DNA of 64,000 nt. Source: [Empedobacter] haloabium (GTDB lineage: Bacteria; Pseudomonadota; Gammaproteobacteria; Burkholderiales; Burkholderiaceae_D). Location: the NCBI GenBank assembly GCA_008011715.2, contig CP136508.1, forward strand, positions 1,798,001 to 1,862,000, given 5' to 3'. The notes under the pieces are model-generated. The model ran no database searches. It was given only the letters and a program-made list of their open reading frames with translations, and was not told the origin of the DNA. Positions 8,296 to 18,059 of the stretch are shown here, in pieces; the first letter of the stretch is position 1; every line of letters begins with the position of its first letter. A program made the position numbers and the translations under genes.

Positions 8296-8976
8296 ATGCC
8301 CCCACCAACCGCCAAACTCGACCGAATCTTCCTGATCATTAACCGCACCATCAGCCTGATCATCCTGCTGGCCCTGATCCTCGCGGTTGGCACGGCAGCC
8401 ACCATGTTCCTGCCCAGCAAACCAACCCAACAACCCGGCGAACAAAGGGTAGCAGCAAGAACGGAAAGCCCGGACAAGACCGTGACACTGGGCTTCGGCA
8501 GCGCGGAAGCCATCGACGGCACCGGCACCGAAATGATCCGCCTGACCGCCAACACGGGCGCCAATTACTCCAGCCATGCCGGCGAAACGAGGAACGTGCT
8601 GTTCGTCGACGCCACCGACCAGCCGGCACGCTGGCTGTTCAAGGACCACGGCAACGCCATCCTCAGGCTGGACCAGCTGCGCGACAGCGCCGGACCACGC
8701 GAACCGGCAACAACGCGGGCGCTGTACGTCGAATTCAGGAAGCAGGCCAGCAAGGACGCGCCGACGCTGGCCGTCGCCCTGGCCAAGCCCGACGGCAGCG
8801 CCGTCACGACGGTGTTGCGGGACGTAACCAGGGTGTTGTCGTACCGCCGCATCGACGCGAAGCGCATCGCGATCCTGTTCCAGCGCGGCACGACGCTGTT
8901 CCAGGCCGATATTGCGCTGGAGGGTTTCGCCGTGCTGCGCCAGCGCCAGGTCGCACAAGTGCCAAGCGCGCTCTGA
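8296..8976 (+). CDS. Single-pass membrane protein of unknown function
   Basis: A 226-residue protein if it starts at the ATG at 8296; longer in-frame starts extend to 8149 but would encode an unlikely leader. One membrane helix lies at about residues 9-36 (FLIINRTISLIILLALILAVGTAATMFL). A soluble C-terminal domain rich in beta strands follows (NVLFVDATDQPARWLFKDHGN). I do not recognise the family. It begins about 220 bp after the amidase gene and reads the same way, but nothing ties it to type VI secretion. Confidence 0.75.
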   Translation: MPPPTAKLDRIFLIINRTISLIILLALILAVGTAATMFLPSKPTQQPGEQRVAARTESPDKTVTLGFGSAEAIDGTGTEMIRLTANTGANYSSHAGETRNVLFVDATDQPARWLFKDHGNAILRLDQLRDSAGPREPATTRALYVEFRKQASKDAPTLAVALAKPDGSAVTTVLRDVTRVLSYRRIDAKRIAILFQRGTTLFQADIALEGFAVLRQRQVAQVPSAL

Positions 8977-9066
8977 CGATTTCAGCCAATTCCGCCCGCC
9001 ACCTGGCCCAACCGTAGACGGACGGAGCAGCATCGATCGTGGGCGGTATCAGCGCTGACGGCACGG

Positions 9067-10248
9067 TCAGCGCTCTGGTTGCAGCTCGGCCAGCCTGATG
9101 GCGATCTTCTGCCGCAAAAACTCACTGTGCCCCACCAAGCCCAGCACGGCATCGCGCACGGCGCGGCCGGCCCCGGTGGACACCGTCGCCATCCGCGTCA
9201 ACCCATCCGTCATCCGCACCACCTCCCGCGCCACTTCGTGCCGCCGCCGCGCCCAGGCCTCGATCCCGGCCAGGTCCCCCTCGCGCAAGGCCAGTGCCAG
9301 CGGCTCGGCCAGCTCGACGGCGTCCTGGATGCCGATGTTCATGCCCTGGCCGCCGGCCGGGCTGTGTACATGCGCGGCGTCGCCACACAGCAGGAAGCGG
9401 CCCTGGTGCACGTGCGCGGCCAGCCGGTGCTGCAGGTGGAACGCGGAGCTCCACAGCAGTTCGTGCACGCGCGCGGCCGGGCCGCGCTGGTCGACCAGGG
9501 CCTGCACATCGGCCAACGCCGGCTGGTCGGTGGTGGCGGCCACGGTGGCGACGATGCGATACCGGTCCGCCGAGCTGCCGTCGTCCTCCGGCAGCGGCGC
9601 CACCACCATCAGGCCATCCGGCGAGAAGAACAGGCTGACCTCGTCGCGCCAGGGGCCGTCCATGCGCACGTCCGCCAGCACGAAGGTCTCGCTGTAGTCG
9701 CCGCCCTCGAAGGCGATGCCGGCCAGGTCGCGCACGGCGCTGTGGGCGCCGTCGCAGCCGACCAGCCAGCGCGCGTGGACGGTTTGCGTGGCGCCGTCCG
9801 CCAGCGCCAGTCCGGCGGTGATGCCGTCCGGTCCCGCGCTGGCCGATACCAGCCGCGCCGGCCGGGCGATGGCCAGTCCGGCGGCGTCGAGCGCCGATTG
9901 CAGGATGGCCTCGGTGCGGTTCTGCGGGCAGAGCAGGGCGAACGGATAGGCCGACGGGATGGCGTCGAAGCCGATGTGCAGCAACACGTCGCCGCCGGTG
10001 CGGATACGGAAATCCTGTATTTTCAGGCCGTGCGCCAGCAGGTCCGGCACGACACCCAGGGGTTCGAGCACCTCCAGCGTGCGCGCATGCAGCACGGCCG
10101 CGCGCGACGTGTTCAGCCCGGCCGCATGTTTGTCGACCTGGACGGCCGCGACCCCCAGCCGCGCCAGCGCCAGCCGCAGCGCCATGCCGGCCGGCCCGGC
10201 GCCGGCGATCAGGATATCCGTGTGCAAGGGGGGAGCGGGCAGCGTCAT
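9067..10248 (-). CDS. FAD-dependent monooxygenase (PheA/TfdB-like)
   Basis: A 393-residue flavoprotein hydroxylase. The start at 10248 (MTLPAPPLHTDIL) follows GGAG; upstream in-frame codons look like leader. The Rossmann motif IAGAGPAGMALRLALARLG binds FAD. The DG motif is in LVGCDGAHSAVRDLAG, and the GD motif is in FLLCGDAAHVHSPAGGQGMN, which contacts the flavin ribityl chain. This is the architecture of NAD(P)H-dependent aromatic hydroxylases and related class A monooxygenases. At 393 residues it lacks the extra C-terminal thioredoxin-like domain of phenol hydroxylase. The substrate is unknown and no catabolic operon surrounds it. Confidence 0.9.
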   Translation of the reverse strand: MTLPAPPLHTDILIAGAGPAGMALRLALARLGVAAVQVDKHAAGLNTSRAAVLHARTLEVLEPLGVVPDLLAHGLKIQDFRIRTGGDVLLHIGFDAIPSAYPFALLCPQNRTEAILQSALDAAGLAIARPARLVSASAGPDGITAGLALADGATQTVHARWLVGCDGAHSAVRDLAGIAFEGGDYSETFVLADVRMDGPWRDEVSLFFSPDGLMVVAPLPEDDGSSADRYRIVATVAATTDQPALADVQALVDQRGPAARVHELLWSSAFHLQHRLAAHVHQGRFLLCGDAAHVHSPAGGQGMNIGIQDAVELAEPLALALREGDLAGIEAWARRRHEVAREVVRMTDGLTRMATVSTGAGRAVRDAVLGLVGHSEFLRQKIAIRLAELQPER

Positions 10249-10461
10249 GGCGATCTCCGTCGTAATGGTGCGCATACGGTGGCACGAAAGCCCGGGGTTG
10301 TAAACGCCGCCGCTGCCGCGGCGCCAAATAAGCGGCCCGCCGCGCACCGTTCCATGTACACTGGTTCCCTGGCCGACCGAGACTTGCGCCGGCAGACCGC
10401 CGCGCCACACCCGCCTCGCGTGCCAGGCAAACGCCCAACCGGGCGTCTGCCATCAGCACGG

Positions 10462-10728
10462 ATGAAAGCGAGCGTGTACAGGTCCTCCCAACATTACCGC
10501 GGCCATGTCATCGACGTCACGTGTTTCCTGCTGGACGGGCGCATTGCCTACCAATACAAGGTGCGCGTGATGGCGACGGACGAGTTGCGGTGCGAGGACA
10601 GCAGCGTGAACGGCAACCATATCACCGACCAGGCGGCGCTGGACGAAGCTTTCCGCGCCGCGCGTGGCTGGATCGAACGCTATCCGCTGCCCTGGCCGTT
10701 TGCGCCGCAGGCCGCGGAACCGACCTGA
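10462..10728 (+). CDS. Small protein of unknown function
   Basis: An 88-residue acidic-to-neutral protein starting MKASVYRSSQHYRGHVIDV and ending in APQAAEPT. It has alternating strand-like segments (HVIDVTCFLLDGRIAYQYKVRV) and a helix (QAALDEAFRAARGWIERY). No signal peptide, membrane segment or metal motif is visible. I do not recognise the family. It reads the same way as the next two small genes. Confidence 0.7.
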   Translation: MKASVYRSSQHYRGHVIDVTCFLLDGRIAYQYKVRVMATDELRCEDSSVNGNHITDQAALDEAFRAARGWIERYPLPWPFAPQAAEPT

Positions 10729-10799
10729 CCGCCGGCGCCGGTGCCGACAACGCGCGACGCATGCCGTCACCGTCCGCCATCTCAACCAGGGAGACGTTC

Positions 10800-11144
10800 A
10801 TGGACCCATCCGCCCCGGCGGCGCAGGCCGCGGCCGCGCTCGAAGTCAGCTTCGACGGCCACCACTACCATTACCGCGATTACCGCTACGAATCGATGGA
10901 CGATGCGCTGCGTTACGCGCGCTGCGAGCGCGCCCGCCCGGGCTTCGTGCCGGACCGGACGTTCCAGCCGCAGTGGCTGCCGGCCTGGCTGCCGGCAGCG
11001 GCGGACGTTGCGCTGATGCGCACTTTCGGTATCGCCTACGAACAGGGTTATTTCCGCCTGGGGCCGTACCGCTACGAGCGGCTGGCCGACGCCATCGGCT
11101 ACGCCCGCCTGGCGCAGCGGACGCCCGCGGCCATCGCGCAATGA
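10800..11144 (+). CDS. Small protein with an internal duplication, unknown function
   Basis: A 114-residue protein preceded by AGGGAG. It holds two copies of a short motif: FDGHHYHYRDYRYESMDDAL with YAR at about residues 18-41, and YEQGYFRLGPYRYERLADAI with YAR at about 80-102. Each copy is a tyrosine-rich hairpin followed by a helix, so the protein is probably an internal dimer of one fold. I know no named family. Its stop overlaps the next start by ATGA, so the two are translationally coupled. Confidence 0.72.
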   Translation: MDPSAPAAQAAAALEVSFDGHHYHYRDYRYESMDDALRYARCERARPGFVPDRTFQPQWLPAWLPAAADVALMRTFGIAYEQGYFRLGPYRYERLADAIGYARLAQRTPAAIAQ

Positions 11145-11611
11145 CGCGCGAGCGCCAGCGGGAGCGCGGCGAGCGCCGCCGCGATGCCTATCGCGCCCGC
11201 GTGGTCGACGCAGCGCTGCAGCTCGATGCGCAGTGGGGGTGCGTCAGCGCCTGGCACTACCTGCTGCGGCGCGGTGTGGCGCAGGCGATCGCCGTGCGGG
11301 TGTTGTCGAAAGCAGGACCGCGCCGCGAAACGGACAGCGTGCATCCGGCCGTGCGCGACGCGCGGGCACGGGTGCCGGAAGTCGGCATCGCGCAGCGTAC
11401 GGCAATCGAGACCCCGGCAAGCGAGCATGTCCGCACCAACGTGGCCGCGGCCTGGGCCGTCGAACGCGCCATCGACCACGCCTCCACCGAGGGACGCTAC
11501 TATGCCGAGAGCCTGCTGCGCATGTATGCGCTCGATACCGCCACGGTGATGCGGGTGCTGAACGAGCCGCACCGGCGGCGGCGCCGGCATCCGCCGCGCC
11601 AGCCGCCGTAG
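11141..11611 (+). CDS. Basic protein of unknown function, coupled to upstream gene
   Basis: A 156-residue protein whose ATG overlaps the previous stop (ATGA). It is strongly basic at both ends (TRERQRERGERRRDAYR and PHRRRRRHPPRQPP), with helical middle parts (VVDAALQLDAQWGCVSAWHYLLRRGV and AAAWAVERAIDHASTEGRYY). The helix WHYLLRRGVAQAIAVRVL could be DNA-binding, but no known helix-turn-helix family is evident. It ends eight bases from the 3' end of the convergent GGDEF-EAL gene. Confidence 0.65.
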   Translation: MTRERQRERGERRRDAYRARVVDAALQLDAQWGCVSAWHYLLRRGVAQAIAVRVLSKAGPRRETDSVHPAVRDARARVPEVGIAQRTAIETPASEHVRTNVAAAWAVERAIDHASTEGRYYAESLLRMYALDTATVMRVLNEPHRRRRRHPPRQPP

Positions 11612-11618
11612 GCGCCGC

Positions 11619-13676
11619 TCACGGCGCCGTGGCCAGGTCCGCTGGCCGGTCGAGGAACGCGTGGGCGAACTCGGCCGCGGCGACGGCCGGGCCGAAATAG
11701 AAGCCCTGGCCCAGCGGGCAGCCGGCATCGGCCAGGAACTGCTTTTCCGGCGCCGTCTCCACGCCTTCCGCCACCGCCGGCAGCGCGATGTTCTGCGCCA
11801 GCGTGAGCACGGCGCGCAACAGCGCCTGCCGCCTGGGCGCGGCGGTGTCGATGCCGTGCACGAACGCGCGGTCCACCTTGACGAGGTCGATCGGCAGCTC
11901 GGCCAGGTAGCCCAGGCTGGAGTAGCCGGTGCCGAAATCGTCGATGGCGATCGAGACGCCGATGTCCTTCAGGCGCTGCAGCGCCAGTGCCGAGGCGCGC
12001 ATGTCGCGCATCAGCGCCGATTCGGTCAGCTCCAGCTGCAGCCGGCGCGGATCCAATCCCGCCGCGTCGATCTTGCCCGCCATGCGCTCCGGGAAGGCGG
12101 GATCCCTCAGTTCCAGCGCCGAGACGTTGATCGCGATCGCTTCCGGGCAGCAGCCGGCGCGTTCCCACAGCGCGGCCTGGCGGATGGCCTCGTCCAGCAC
12201 CCATTTGCCGAGCGGGACGATCAGGCCGGACTCCTCGGCGGCACGGATGAAGCTGGCCGGGTTGACCCAGCCCCAGTCGGCATGGTGCCAGCGCAGCAGC
12301 GCCTCGCAGCCGCCCAGCATGCCGCTCGACAGGCTGAACTTGGGCTGGTAGAACAGGCGGAAGCCGCCCAGTTCCAAACCGCTGCGGATGCCGTCCTCGA
12401 GCTGCCTGCGTTGCACCGCGCTGGTCAGCAGTTCGGGGCGGAAGAAGCGCCAGGTATTGCGCCCCGAGGCCTTGGCGCTGTGCAGCGCCGTGTCGGCATG
12501 GCGCAGCAGCGACTCGGCGCTGCGGCCATGCTCCGGATACAGGGCGATGCCGATGCTGCAGCCCACGTGGACCTGTTCCGCCTCGATGGCATGCGGCTGG
12601 CCGACGGCCGCCAGGATGCGCTCGGCGGCGCGGCGCGCATCCTGGCCGCTGCTGCCCGGCGCCATCAGCACGACGAACTCGTCGCCCCCCTGGCGGCTGA
12701 TCATGTCGACATTGCGCACGCAGCCGCGCAGGCGCGCCGCCACCGACACCAGCAGGGCGTCGCCGGCGGCGTGGCCGAGGGTATCGTTGACGGCCTTGAA
12801 ACGGTCCAGGTCCAGGTACATCGTGGCCAGCGCGCTGCCGTCGGCGTGCGCCTCCAGCAGGATCTGGTTCAGGTGGCGCTGGGCGGCGAAACGGTTCGGC
12901 AGCCCGGTGAGGAAATCGTGCCACGCCAGGTAGTCCACCTGGGCCCGCAGTTCGCGCGCCTCGGTGATGTCGTGGAAGACCATCACGGCGCCGGCCAGCG
13001 TGCCGTCCGGATTGGCGATCGGCGCGCTCGAATCGTCGATCATGATTTCCGAGCCGTCCGGCCGCACCAGGAGGGCGCCCGCTTGCAGGCGGATCGGGCT
13101 GCCGCTGGACATGGTGGCCAGCACCGGATGGACAATGGGACCCAGCGTGATCGGGTCCTGCAGCAGCATCAGCGACGTGATGGGCAGGCCCAGCATCTGG
13201 CGCTGGTCGAGCTGCATGAGCCGCTCCGCCGCCGGGTTGCAGTAGGCCACCGTGCCGTCGGCCCGCGTGCTGATGACGGCATCGGCGATCGCCGCCAGCA
13301 CCGCCGTGCCGCCCATGCCGGTCAAGCCGGACGCCAGGCCGGCCCGGCTGGCCGCGACGACACAGGCGATCAGCTCGCGCAGCAGCTGGCGCGACGCCTG
13401 CGCCAGCTGCACCTGCACCGTGCCGCTGGCGGCCTCGGCCGACAGCGTCGAGACGAGCAGGATCACCGGTGCCATCGTGTACAACGCCAGCGCGCCATCG
13501 GGCGCGCAGCCTTGCATATTGATCAGCAGGATGTCGGGAATGCGGGGCGCCTTGCCGTGGCGGCAGGTGAAACGCAGGGCGATCCGGTTGACGTCGCCCG
13601 GCGCGTTGGCCAGCAGCCGGCGCAGGATGCGGCGTTCCGTTCGGTCGGCCGTCACGGCCAGTACCCGGATATCCAT
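11619..13676 (-). CDS. PAS-GGDEF-EAL cyclic-di-GMP enzyme
   Basis: A 685-residue protein starting at 13676 after AAGGG. Residues 1-125 are an unassigned N-terminal region that starts like a response-regulator fold (MDIRVLAVTADRTERRIL) but lacks a clear phospho-acceptor site. A PAS domain follows at about 145-255 (ADAVISTRADGTVAYCNPAA). The GGDEF motif is intact at residues 330-334, and the EAL domain starts with E458-[11 protein letters not shown] and AEGVET are also present. Both catalytic domains look functional. It is monocistronic and differs in its N-terminal part from the enzyme at 2388. Confidence 0.94.
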   Translation of the reverse strand: MDIRVLAVTADRTERRILRRLLANAPGDVNRIALRFTCRHGKAPRIPDILLINMQGCAPDGALALYTMAPVILLVSTLSAEAASGTVQVQLAQASRQLLRELIACVVAASRAGLASGLTGMGGTAVLAAIADAVISTRADGTVAYCNPAAERLMQLDQRQMLGLPITSLMLLQDPITLGPIVHPVLATMSSGSPIRLQAGALLVRPDGSEIMIDDSSAPIANPDGTLAGAVMVFHDITEARELRAQVDYLAWHDFLTGLPNRFAAQRHLNQILLEAHADGSALATMYLDLDRFKAVNDTLGHAAGDALLVSVAARLRGCVRNVDMISRQGGDEFVVLMAPGSSGQDARRAAERILAAVGQPHAIEAEQVHVGCSIGIALYPEHGRSAESLLRHADTALHSAKASGRNTWRFFRPELLTSAVQRRQLEDGIRSGLELGGFRLFYQPKFSLSSGMLGGCEALLRWHHADWGWVNPASFIRAAEESGLIVPLGKWVLDEAIRQAALWERAGCCPEAIAINVSALELRDPAFPERMAGKIDAAGLDPRRLQLELTESALMRDMRASALALQRLKDIGVSIAIDDFGTGYSSLGYLAELPIDLVKVDRAFVHGIDTAAPRRQALLRAVLTLAQNIALPAVAEGVETAPEKQFLADAGCPLGQGFYFGPAVAAAEFAHAFLDRPADLATAP

Positions 13677-13799
13677 GACAACCCTTCACATTGGAGACGC
13701 CTGCACCCACAGTAACACACGACTTGCATCCTTGCACCCGCTGTTCGCGCGCACCCGTGCCACAGCCGAGCCAACGCGGCAAGCGAAAACGCGCTAGCA

Positions 13800-13820
13800 T
13801 CGAAAACTGTACATTTTCGA
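13800..13820. promoter_or_regulatory. Inverted repeat upstream of the GntP-type permease
   Basis: TCGAAAA (13800-13806) and TTTTCGA (13814-13820) flank CTGTACA. The dyad ends 20 bp before the permease ATG at 13841, so it could be an operator for a regulator of that gene. The regulator is unknown. Confidence 0.45.
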
Positions 13821-13840
13821 CAACTGTCCGAAAGGGTCCC

Positions 13841-15238
13841 ATGTCTTTCCTGATCGTCCTTGCCGCCCTGGTGTTCCTGATGCTGGCCGCCTACCGCGGC
13901 TACAGCGTCATCCTGTTCGCTCCCGTCGCCGCGCTGGGCGCCGTCCTGCTGACGGAGCCGGCCGCCGTCGCGCCCGTGTTCTCCGGAATCTTCATGGAAA
14001 AGATGGTCGGCTTCGTCAAGCTGTACTTCCCCGTGTTCCTGCTGGGCGCCGTGTTCGGCAAGCTGGTCGAACTGGCCGGGTTTTCAGAGGCCATCGTCGT
14101 CGCCGCGATCCGCTATATCGGCCGCTCGCGGGCGAACGCCGTCATCGTCGCCGTGTGCGCGCTGCTGACGTATGGCGGCGTGTCGCTGTTCGTGGTCGTG
14201 TTTGCCGTGTATCCGTTCGCCGCCGAGCTGTACCGCCAGAGCGGCATACCCAAGCGGTTGATGCCGGGCGCCATCGCGCTGGGTGCGTTCTCGTTCACGA
14301 TGGACACGCTGCCGGGCACGCCGCAGATCCAGAACATCATCCCGACCACGTTCTTCCAGACCACGGGCTGGGCCGCACCGATGCTCAGCACGGTCGGGGC
14401 CATCGCCACCGTCGCCGCCGGCCTGGCCTACCTGGAGTGGCGCCGCCGCAGCGTGATGGCGACAGGCGAGGGCTATGGCGACGATGCCGCCGCGCCCAAG
14501 CGCGCCGAGGGGGCGAAGCTGCCGCATCCTTTGCTGGCGCTGGCGCCGCTGGTGCTGGTGGGCGTGGCCAACTTCGTGCTGACGGCGCTGATCCGCCAGT
14601 GGTATGGCGACAATTATGAGCTGACCTCAAGCCTGCTGCCCGGCCTGCACGCGCCCGTGCAGACGCCGGTCAAGACCCTGGTCGGCATCTGGGCCGTGGA
14701 AGGCGCGCTGCTGCTGGGCATCCTGCTGGTCTGCGTGACGGCCTTCGGCCGCATCCGCGCCTCGTTCGCGGAGGGCACCAAGCTGGCCGTCGGCGGCGCG
14801 CTGCTGGCCGCGATGAACACGGCGTCGGAGTACGGCTTCGGCGGCGTGATCGCGGCGCTGCCGGGTTTCGTCTCCGTCAGCGAAGCGCTGCGCGGCATCC
14901 CGAACCCGCTCGTCAACGCGGCCATCTCGGTGACGTCGCTGGCCGGCATCACGGGTTCCGCCTCCGGCGGCATGAGCATCGCGCTGGCGGCGATGGCCGA
15001 CACGTTCATTGCAGGTTGCAATGCGGCCGGCATTCCGCTCGAGGTGCTGCACCGGGTGGTGGCGATGGCGAGCGGCGGCATGGACACCTTGCCGCACAAC
15101 GGCGCCGTGATCACCTTGCTGGCGGTGACCGGGCTGACGCATCGGCAGTCTTATCGCGACATCTTTGGTATTACACTGATCAAGACTGCGGCTGTGTTTT
15201 TTGTTATTGCCGTTTATTACTTGACGGGGCTGGTCTGA
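13841..15238 (+). CDS. GntP-family permease
   Basis: A 465-residue inner-membrane transporter starting at the ATG at 13841, after AAAGGG. It has 12 or more hydrophobic segments beginning with FLIVLAALVFLMLAAYRGYSVILF. The family-typical regions FSFTMDTLPGTPQIQNIIPT and GITGSASGGMSIAL are present, and so is ASGGMDTLPHNGAVITLL near the C terminus. Members of the GntP/CitMHS-like group exchange protons with gluconate or other organic acids. The substrate cannot be told here. No kinase or sugar-acid gene adjoins it. Confidence 0.85.
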   Translation: MSFLIVLAALVFLMLAAYRGYSVILFAPVAALGAVLLTEPAAVAPVFSGIFMEKMVGFVKLYFPVFLLGAVFGKLVELAGFSEAIVVAAIRYIGRSRANAVIVAVCALLTYGGVSLFVVVFAVYPFAAELYRQSGIPKRLMPGAIALGAFSFTMDTLPGTPQIQNIIPTTFFQTTGWAAPMLSTVGAIATVAAGLAYLEWRRRSVMATGEGYGDDAAAPKRAEGAKLPHPLLALAPLVLVGVANFVLTALIRQWYGDNYELTSSLLPGLHAPVQTPVKTLVGIWAVEGALLLGILLVCVTAFGRIRASFAEGTKLAVGGALLAAMNTASEYGFGGVIAALPGFVSVSEALRGIPNPLVNAAISVTSLAGITGSASGGMSIALAAMADTFIAGCNAAGIPLEVLHRVVAMASGGMDTLPHNGAVITLLAVTGLTHRQSYRDIFGITLIKTAAVFFVIAVYYLTGLV

Positions 15239-15530
15239 TGTAGGGCTCCTATTCAACGGCGGCGGCCGCGACGCGGTGCGGGTGGTACTCGTCGAGGCCA
15301 CGCTGGCAGTGCGCGAACAGCGGGGCGCCGGGGCGGAGCACGTTGCGGCGTGAGGAGTTATCCGAGCAGTTGATTGCGCGGGTGCTGGCTGGAGACGGGG
15401 CTGGACGTAAAGCGCGTCCAGAGCTGGGGAGGGATGATTCGGTATAAGCCTATATCGTTCTCATCGTGTACAAATGAAGTATTAGCCTTCACCGCTCTGC
15501 TGTCTGGCAAGTTAGGTGAGGGCACGCTGA
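15239..15530. other. Gap without an assignable gene
   Basis: This 292-base gap holds no gene I can support. On the minus strand, 15240-15370 reads as an open stretch ending HRVAAAAVE before a stop, but it has no recognisable family or start signal. It may be the eroded 3' side of the rhs fragment locus. Confidence 0.4.
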
Positions 15531-17905
15531 TTACGGCTTGTAAGTGTTGTAGTCGCCGTGCACGGCGTTGACCCGCGCCGGAATGCGCAAGATATCACCC
15601 ACCGTCAGCTTCGAGTCGGCCGTCAGCGCATTGGCATCGGCGATCAGGTACCACAGGTTGCCGTCGCCCCACAGGCCTTGCGCGATGCTTTGCAGTGTCT
15701 CGTTGGCGCTTTGCACGCTGTAGCTGCTGGGGGCCGCCACCATCGATGGGCTGGTGACGGGCATGTAGTTCGAGCCGAGCAGGTTGTCCGGACTCGCGCT
15801 TTCCTCGCCCAGCACATTGCCGTTGACGATCAGGTTGAAGCCGGCATCCTTGCCGTCCTTCTTGTACGACTGGACGTGGCCGTCCGCGTCGTACCACAGC
15901 CGGTTGCGCGTGGTGATCTTTTCCGGCTTGGTTTCGATGATCGAAATGCGGTTGCCGTTGACGTCATAGCTGCTCTCGACCACCGAGCCATCCTTCGCCA
16001 GCGTGGTCTTGAGTTCCTTGTACGAGTCGCGGTACTCGTACTCGATGCGGTAGATGCCCTTGTTCTTGCCATCGGCGGCCGACACCACGTCGTAGCCGGT
16101 CAGGTTGCCCATGGCATCGTAGCCGTTGAACCAGGTGTCCTGCATGCCGTCCAGGCTGGCGTTCGAGTCCTTCTGGCGCGTCATGTGACCGAAGACGTTG
16201 TACGTATAAACCCGCCGGGCCACTTCGATTCCCAGTTCCTTGAGCACGTCGGCGACGCCGCGTGCTCCCTTCTCGGCCAGGCCGGACTGGCTGACGCGGC
16301 CACCTTCGTCGTAGTGGCGCTCGTCGATCAGCAGGCCGTCGCGTTCGATCGACAGCAGGCGGCCGGCCAAGTCGTAGTGGTAGGTTTCGGTCGTCTCGGC
16401 GTTCTTCTGAATGCCGTAAGAGAATCCATTGAAGACCACGCGCGTGCCCGAATACGTGTCGCTCAGGCGGTTGCCCGAGCGGTCGTAGGTGATCGCGTGC
16501 CCGCTGCCGCGCACGGCGCGGCCAATGCCTTGCGCATCCACTTGCCAGTCGCCGTTGACGATGGTCTGGCGGTTCATCGCGTCGAAGGCGTTGAACCTCG
16601 TGATCGGTGCCGTACTGCCATAGCGGCTGACGATCTTGACGCGGTTGCCGTTGGCGTCGTACTCGTAGTCCAGCTGCATCTGGTCGTCCTGGATGCGCGT
16701 GACGCGATTCAGGTTGTCGAACGTGATCGTGTTGTTCTGCAGGCGCTCGGCGGCGTCGGCCTGCCGGCCCAGGAAGACCTGGCGCTCGCGCACGCGGTTG
16801 CCGGCGCTGTCGTAGGCGTAGACGGTGGAGAGCGACGTGCCCACGTCGTCGATGCGTACGAGGTTCGTGCCGCTGTAGGTGTAGCGCAGGTTCTGGCCGT
16901 AACCGGACGTTTGCGACAGCAATCGGCCAGACGCGTCGTAGCCGTATTCCGTCGCCTTGCCCCCCATGTCGATGCTGGTCTTCAGGCGGCCCTTGTCATA
17001 CAGCCAGGACATCGAATTGCCCTTGGCGTCCTTGGTGGCGATCTTGTGGTTTTCGGCGTCGTAGGCGATCAAGGTGCGGCCGTGCAGGGCGCGGTCGCCG
17101 CGCTTGTCGACCGTGGCCGTGGAGATCACGTTGCCGCTGCCGTCGTATTCCTGCTCGGTGCCGGTCTTGTCCGAGCCGAGGCTGCGGATCAGGCGTCCCA
17201 GTTCGTCGTATTCGCGCTCTTGTACCAACTCCTTGTAGTCGACCAGGTTGGATGGCAGCGGGCCGTAGCCGGTGTCGATCGCCAGGTACACGTTCACCGC
17301 GGCGGTGCGCGTCGTCAGCAGGTGGCCCAGGTGGTCGTAGCTGTAGCGGGTGGTGACGCCGGGCAGCGTTTCGCCGGGCAGGACGGTGTCCGGCTGCGTG
17401 GTGGAGAGGCGGTTGCCGAAGGCGTCGTAGGTGTTGGTGACGACGCCGCCGTCGGCGTGGATCTCCTGCGCCAGGTTGCCGGCGGTGTCGTAGACGTATT
17501 GGTTCAATGCGCCGCGGCCGTCGATCGTGCCGACCAGGCGGCCGAGGGCGTCGTAGCGGCTCGTCTGCAGGGCCGTTTGGGTGCCCTTGGCGCCGGTCGC
17601 CATGCCCGAGGTCTGCTGGTTGGCCTGGTTGTAGGTGTAGGTCGTCTTCCAGTTCGGGTCGCGCGGATCGGTGATCGACAGCACGTTGCCCCAGCGGTCC
17701 AGGGTCAGCTGGTTGCCCTGGAAGGCGGGGTTGCCGCCGGCACGGGCGGTGTTGCCGTAGACGACTTCCTGCGTGTGGCGGGCCACGCTGTCGGGATCGG
17801 CGATGATCTGCTTGAGGCGCTGGACGGCCTTGTCCGTCGCCGCGACGTGCTGCGCGGTCGTGGCCTGCAGCGTGGCCATTGCCGCCGACACCTGGGCGTT
17901 GAAGC
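15531..17905 (-). pseudogene. Truncated rhs copy (YD repeats plus LysM, no toxin)
   Basis: An open frame of about 790 residues without a convincing start. It matches in order the part of the giant RHS protein after its DUF4214 array: a DRWGNVLSITD start, many YD repeats (YDALGRLVGTIDGRG and similar), and a LysM-like module (SVQSANETLQSIAQGLWGDG) ending IPARVNAVHGDYNTYKP. It stops where the giant continues toward its toxin. The 5' end is lost: upstream of about 17905 the sequence instead encodes a protein end on the other strand. It is best read as an orphan or remnant rhs segment, though a short toxin-less product cannot be excluded. Confidence 0.8.
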
Positions 17906-18059
17906 GTTCGAAGCGATCGCGGCGATGCGGCCGGAAGAGCAGGAAGTGGCCAAGGCGGTGCTCGACGCGATCATCGTCAACAGCCAAGTGGCGGGGCCGC
18001 TGGCCCGGGTGAGCGGGCAGCTAAGGAAAAATGACGCGCAGGCGGCGCTGAACAATTGA
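17905..18059 (+). pseudogene. C-terminal remnant of a small, possibly XRE-type regulator
   Basis: On the plus strand the frame from about 17905 reads FEAIAAMRPEEQEVAKAVLD and ends ...NDAQAALNN before TGA at 18057. A helix starting with a PEEQ turn and a hydrophobic repeat resembles the tail of short XRE-family DNA-binding proteins. The N-terminal part is absent because the rhs fragment begins at the same point on the other strand. The identification is tentative; the join of two unrelated coding ends is visible. Confidence 0.4.

Noticed and set aside
4591..8976. tRNA-Ser as attachment site of an integrated island
   Set aside because: No integrase is found downstream and the tRNA 3' copy is inverted, not a direct repeat as an att site would be.
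11661..13715. Plus-strand frame of 684 residues
   Set aside because: Antisense of the second PAS-GGDEF-EAL gene, with the repetitive Gln/His/Arg pattern of shadows.
15558..18059. Plus-strand frame of 833 residues
   Set aside because: Only the last 45 or so residues look like a real protein end; the rest is antisense of the rhs fragment.
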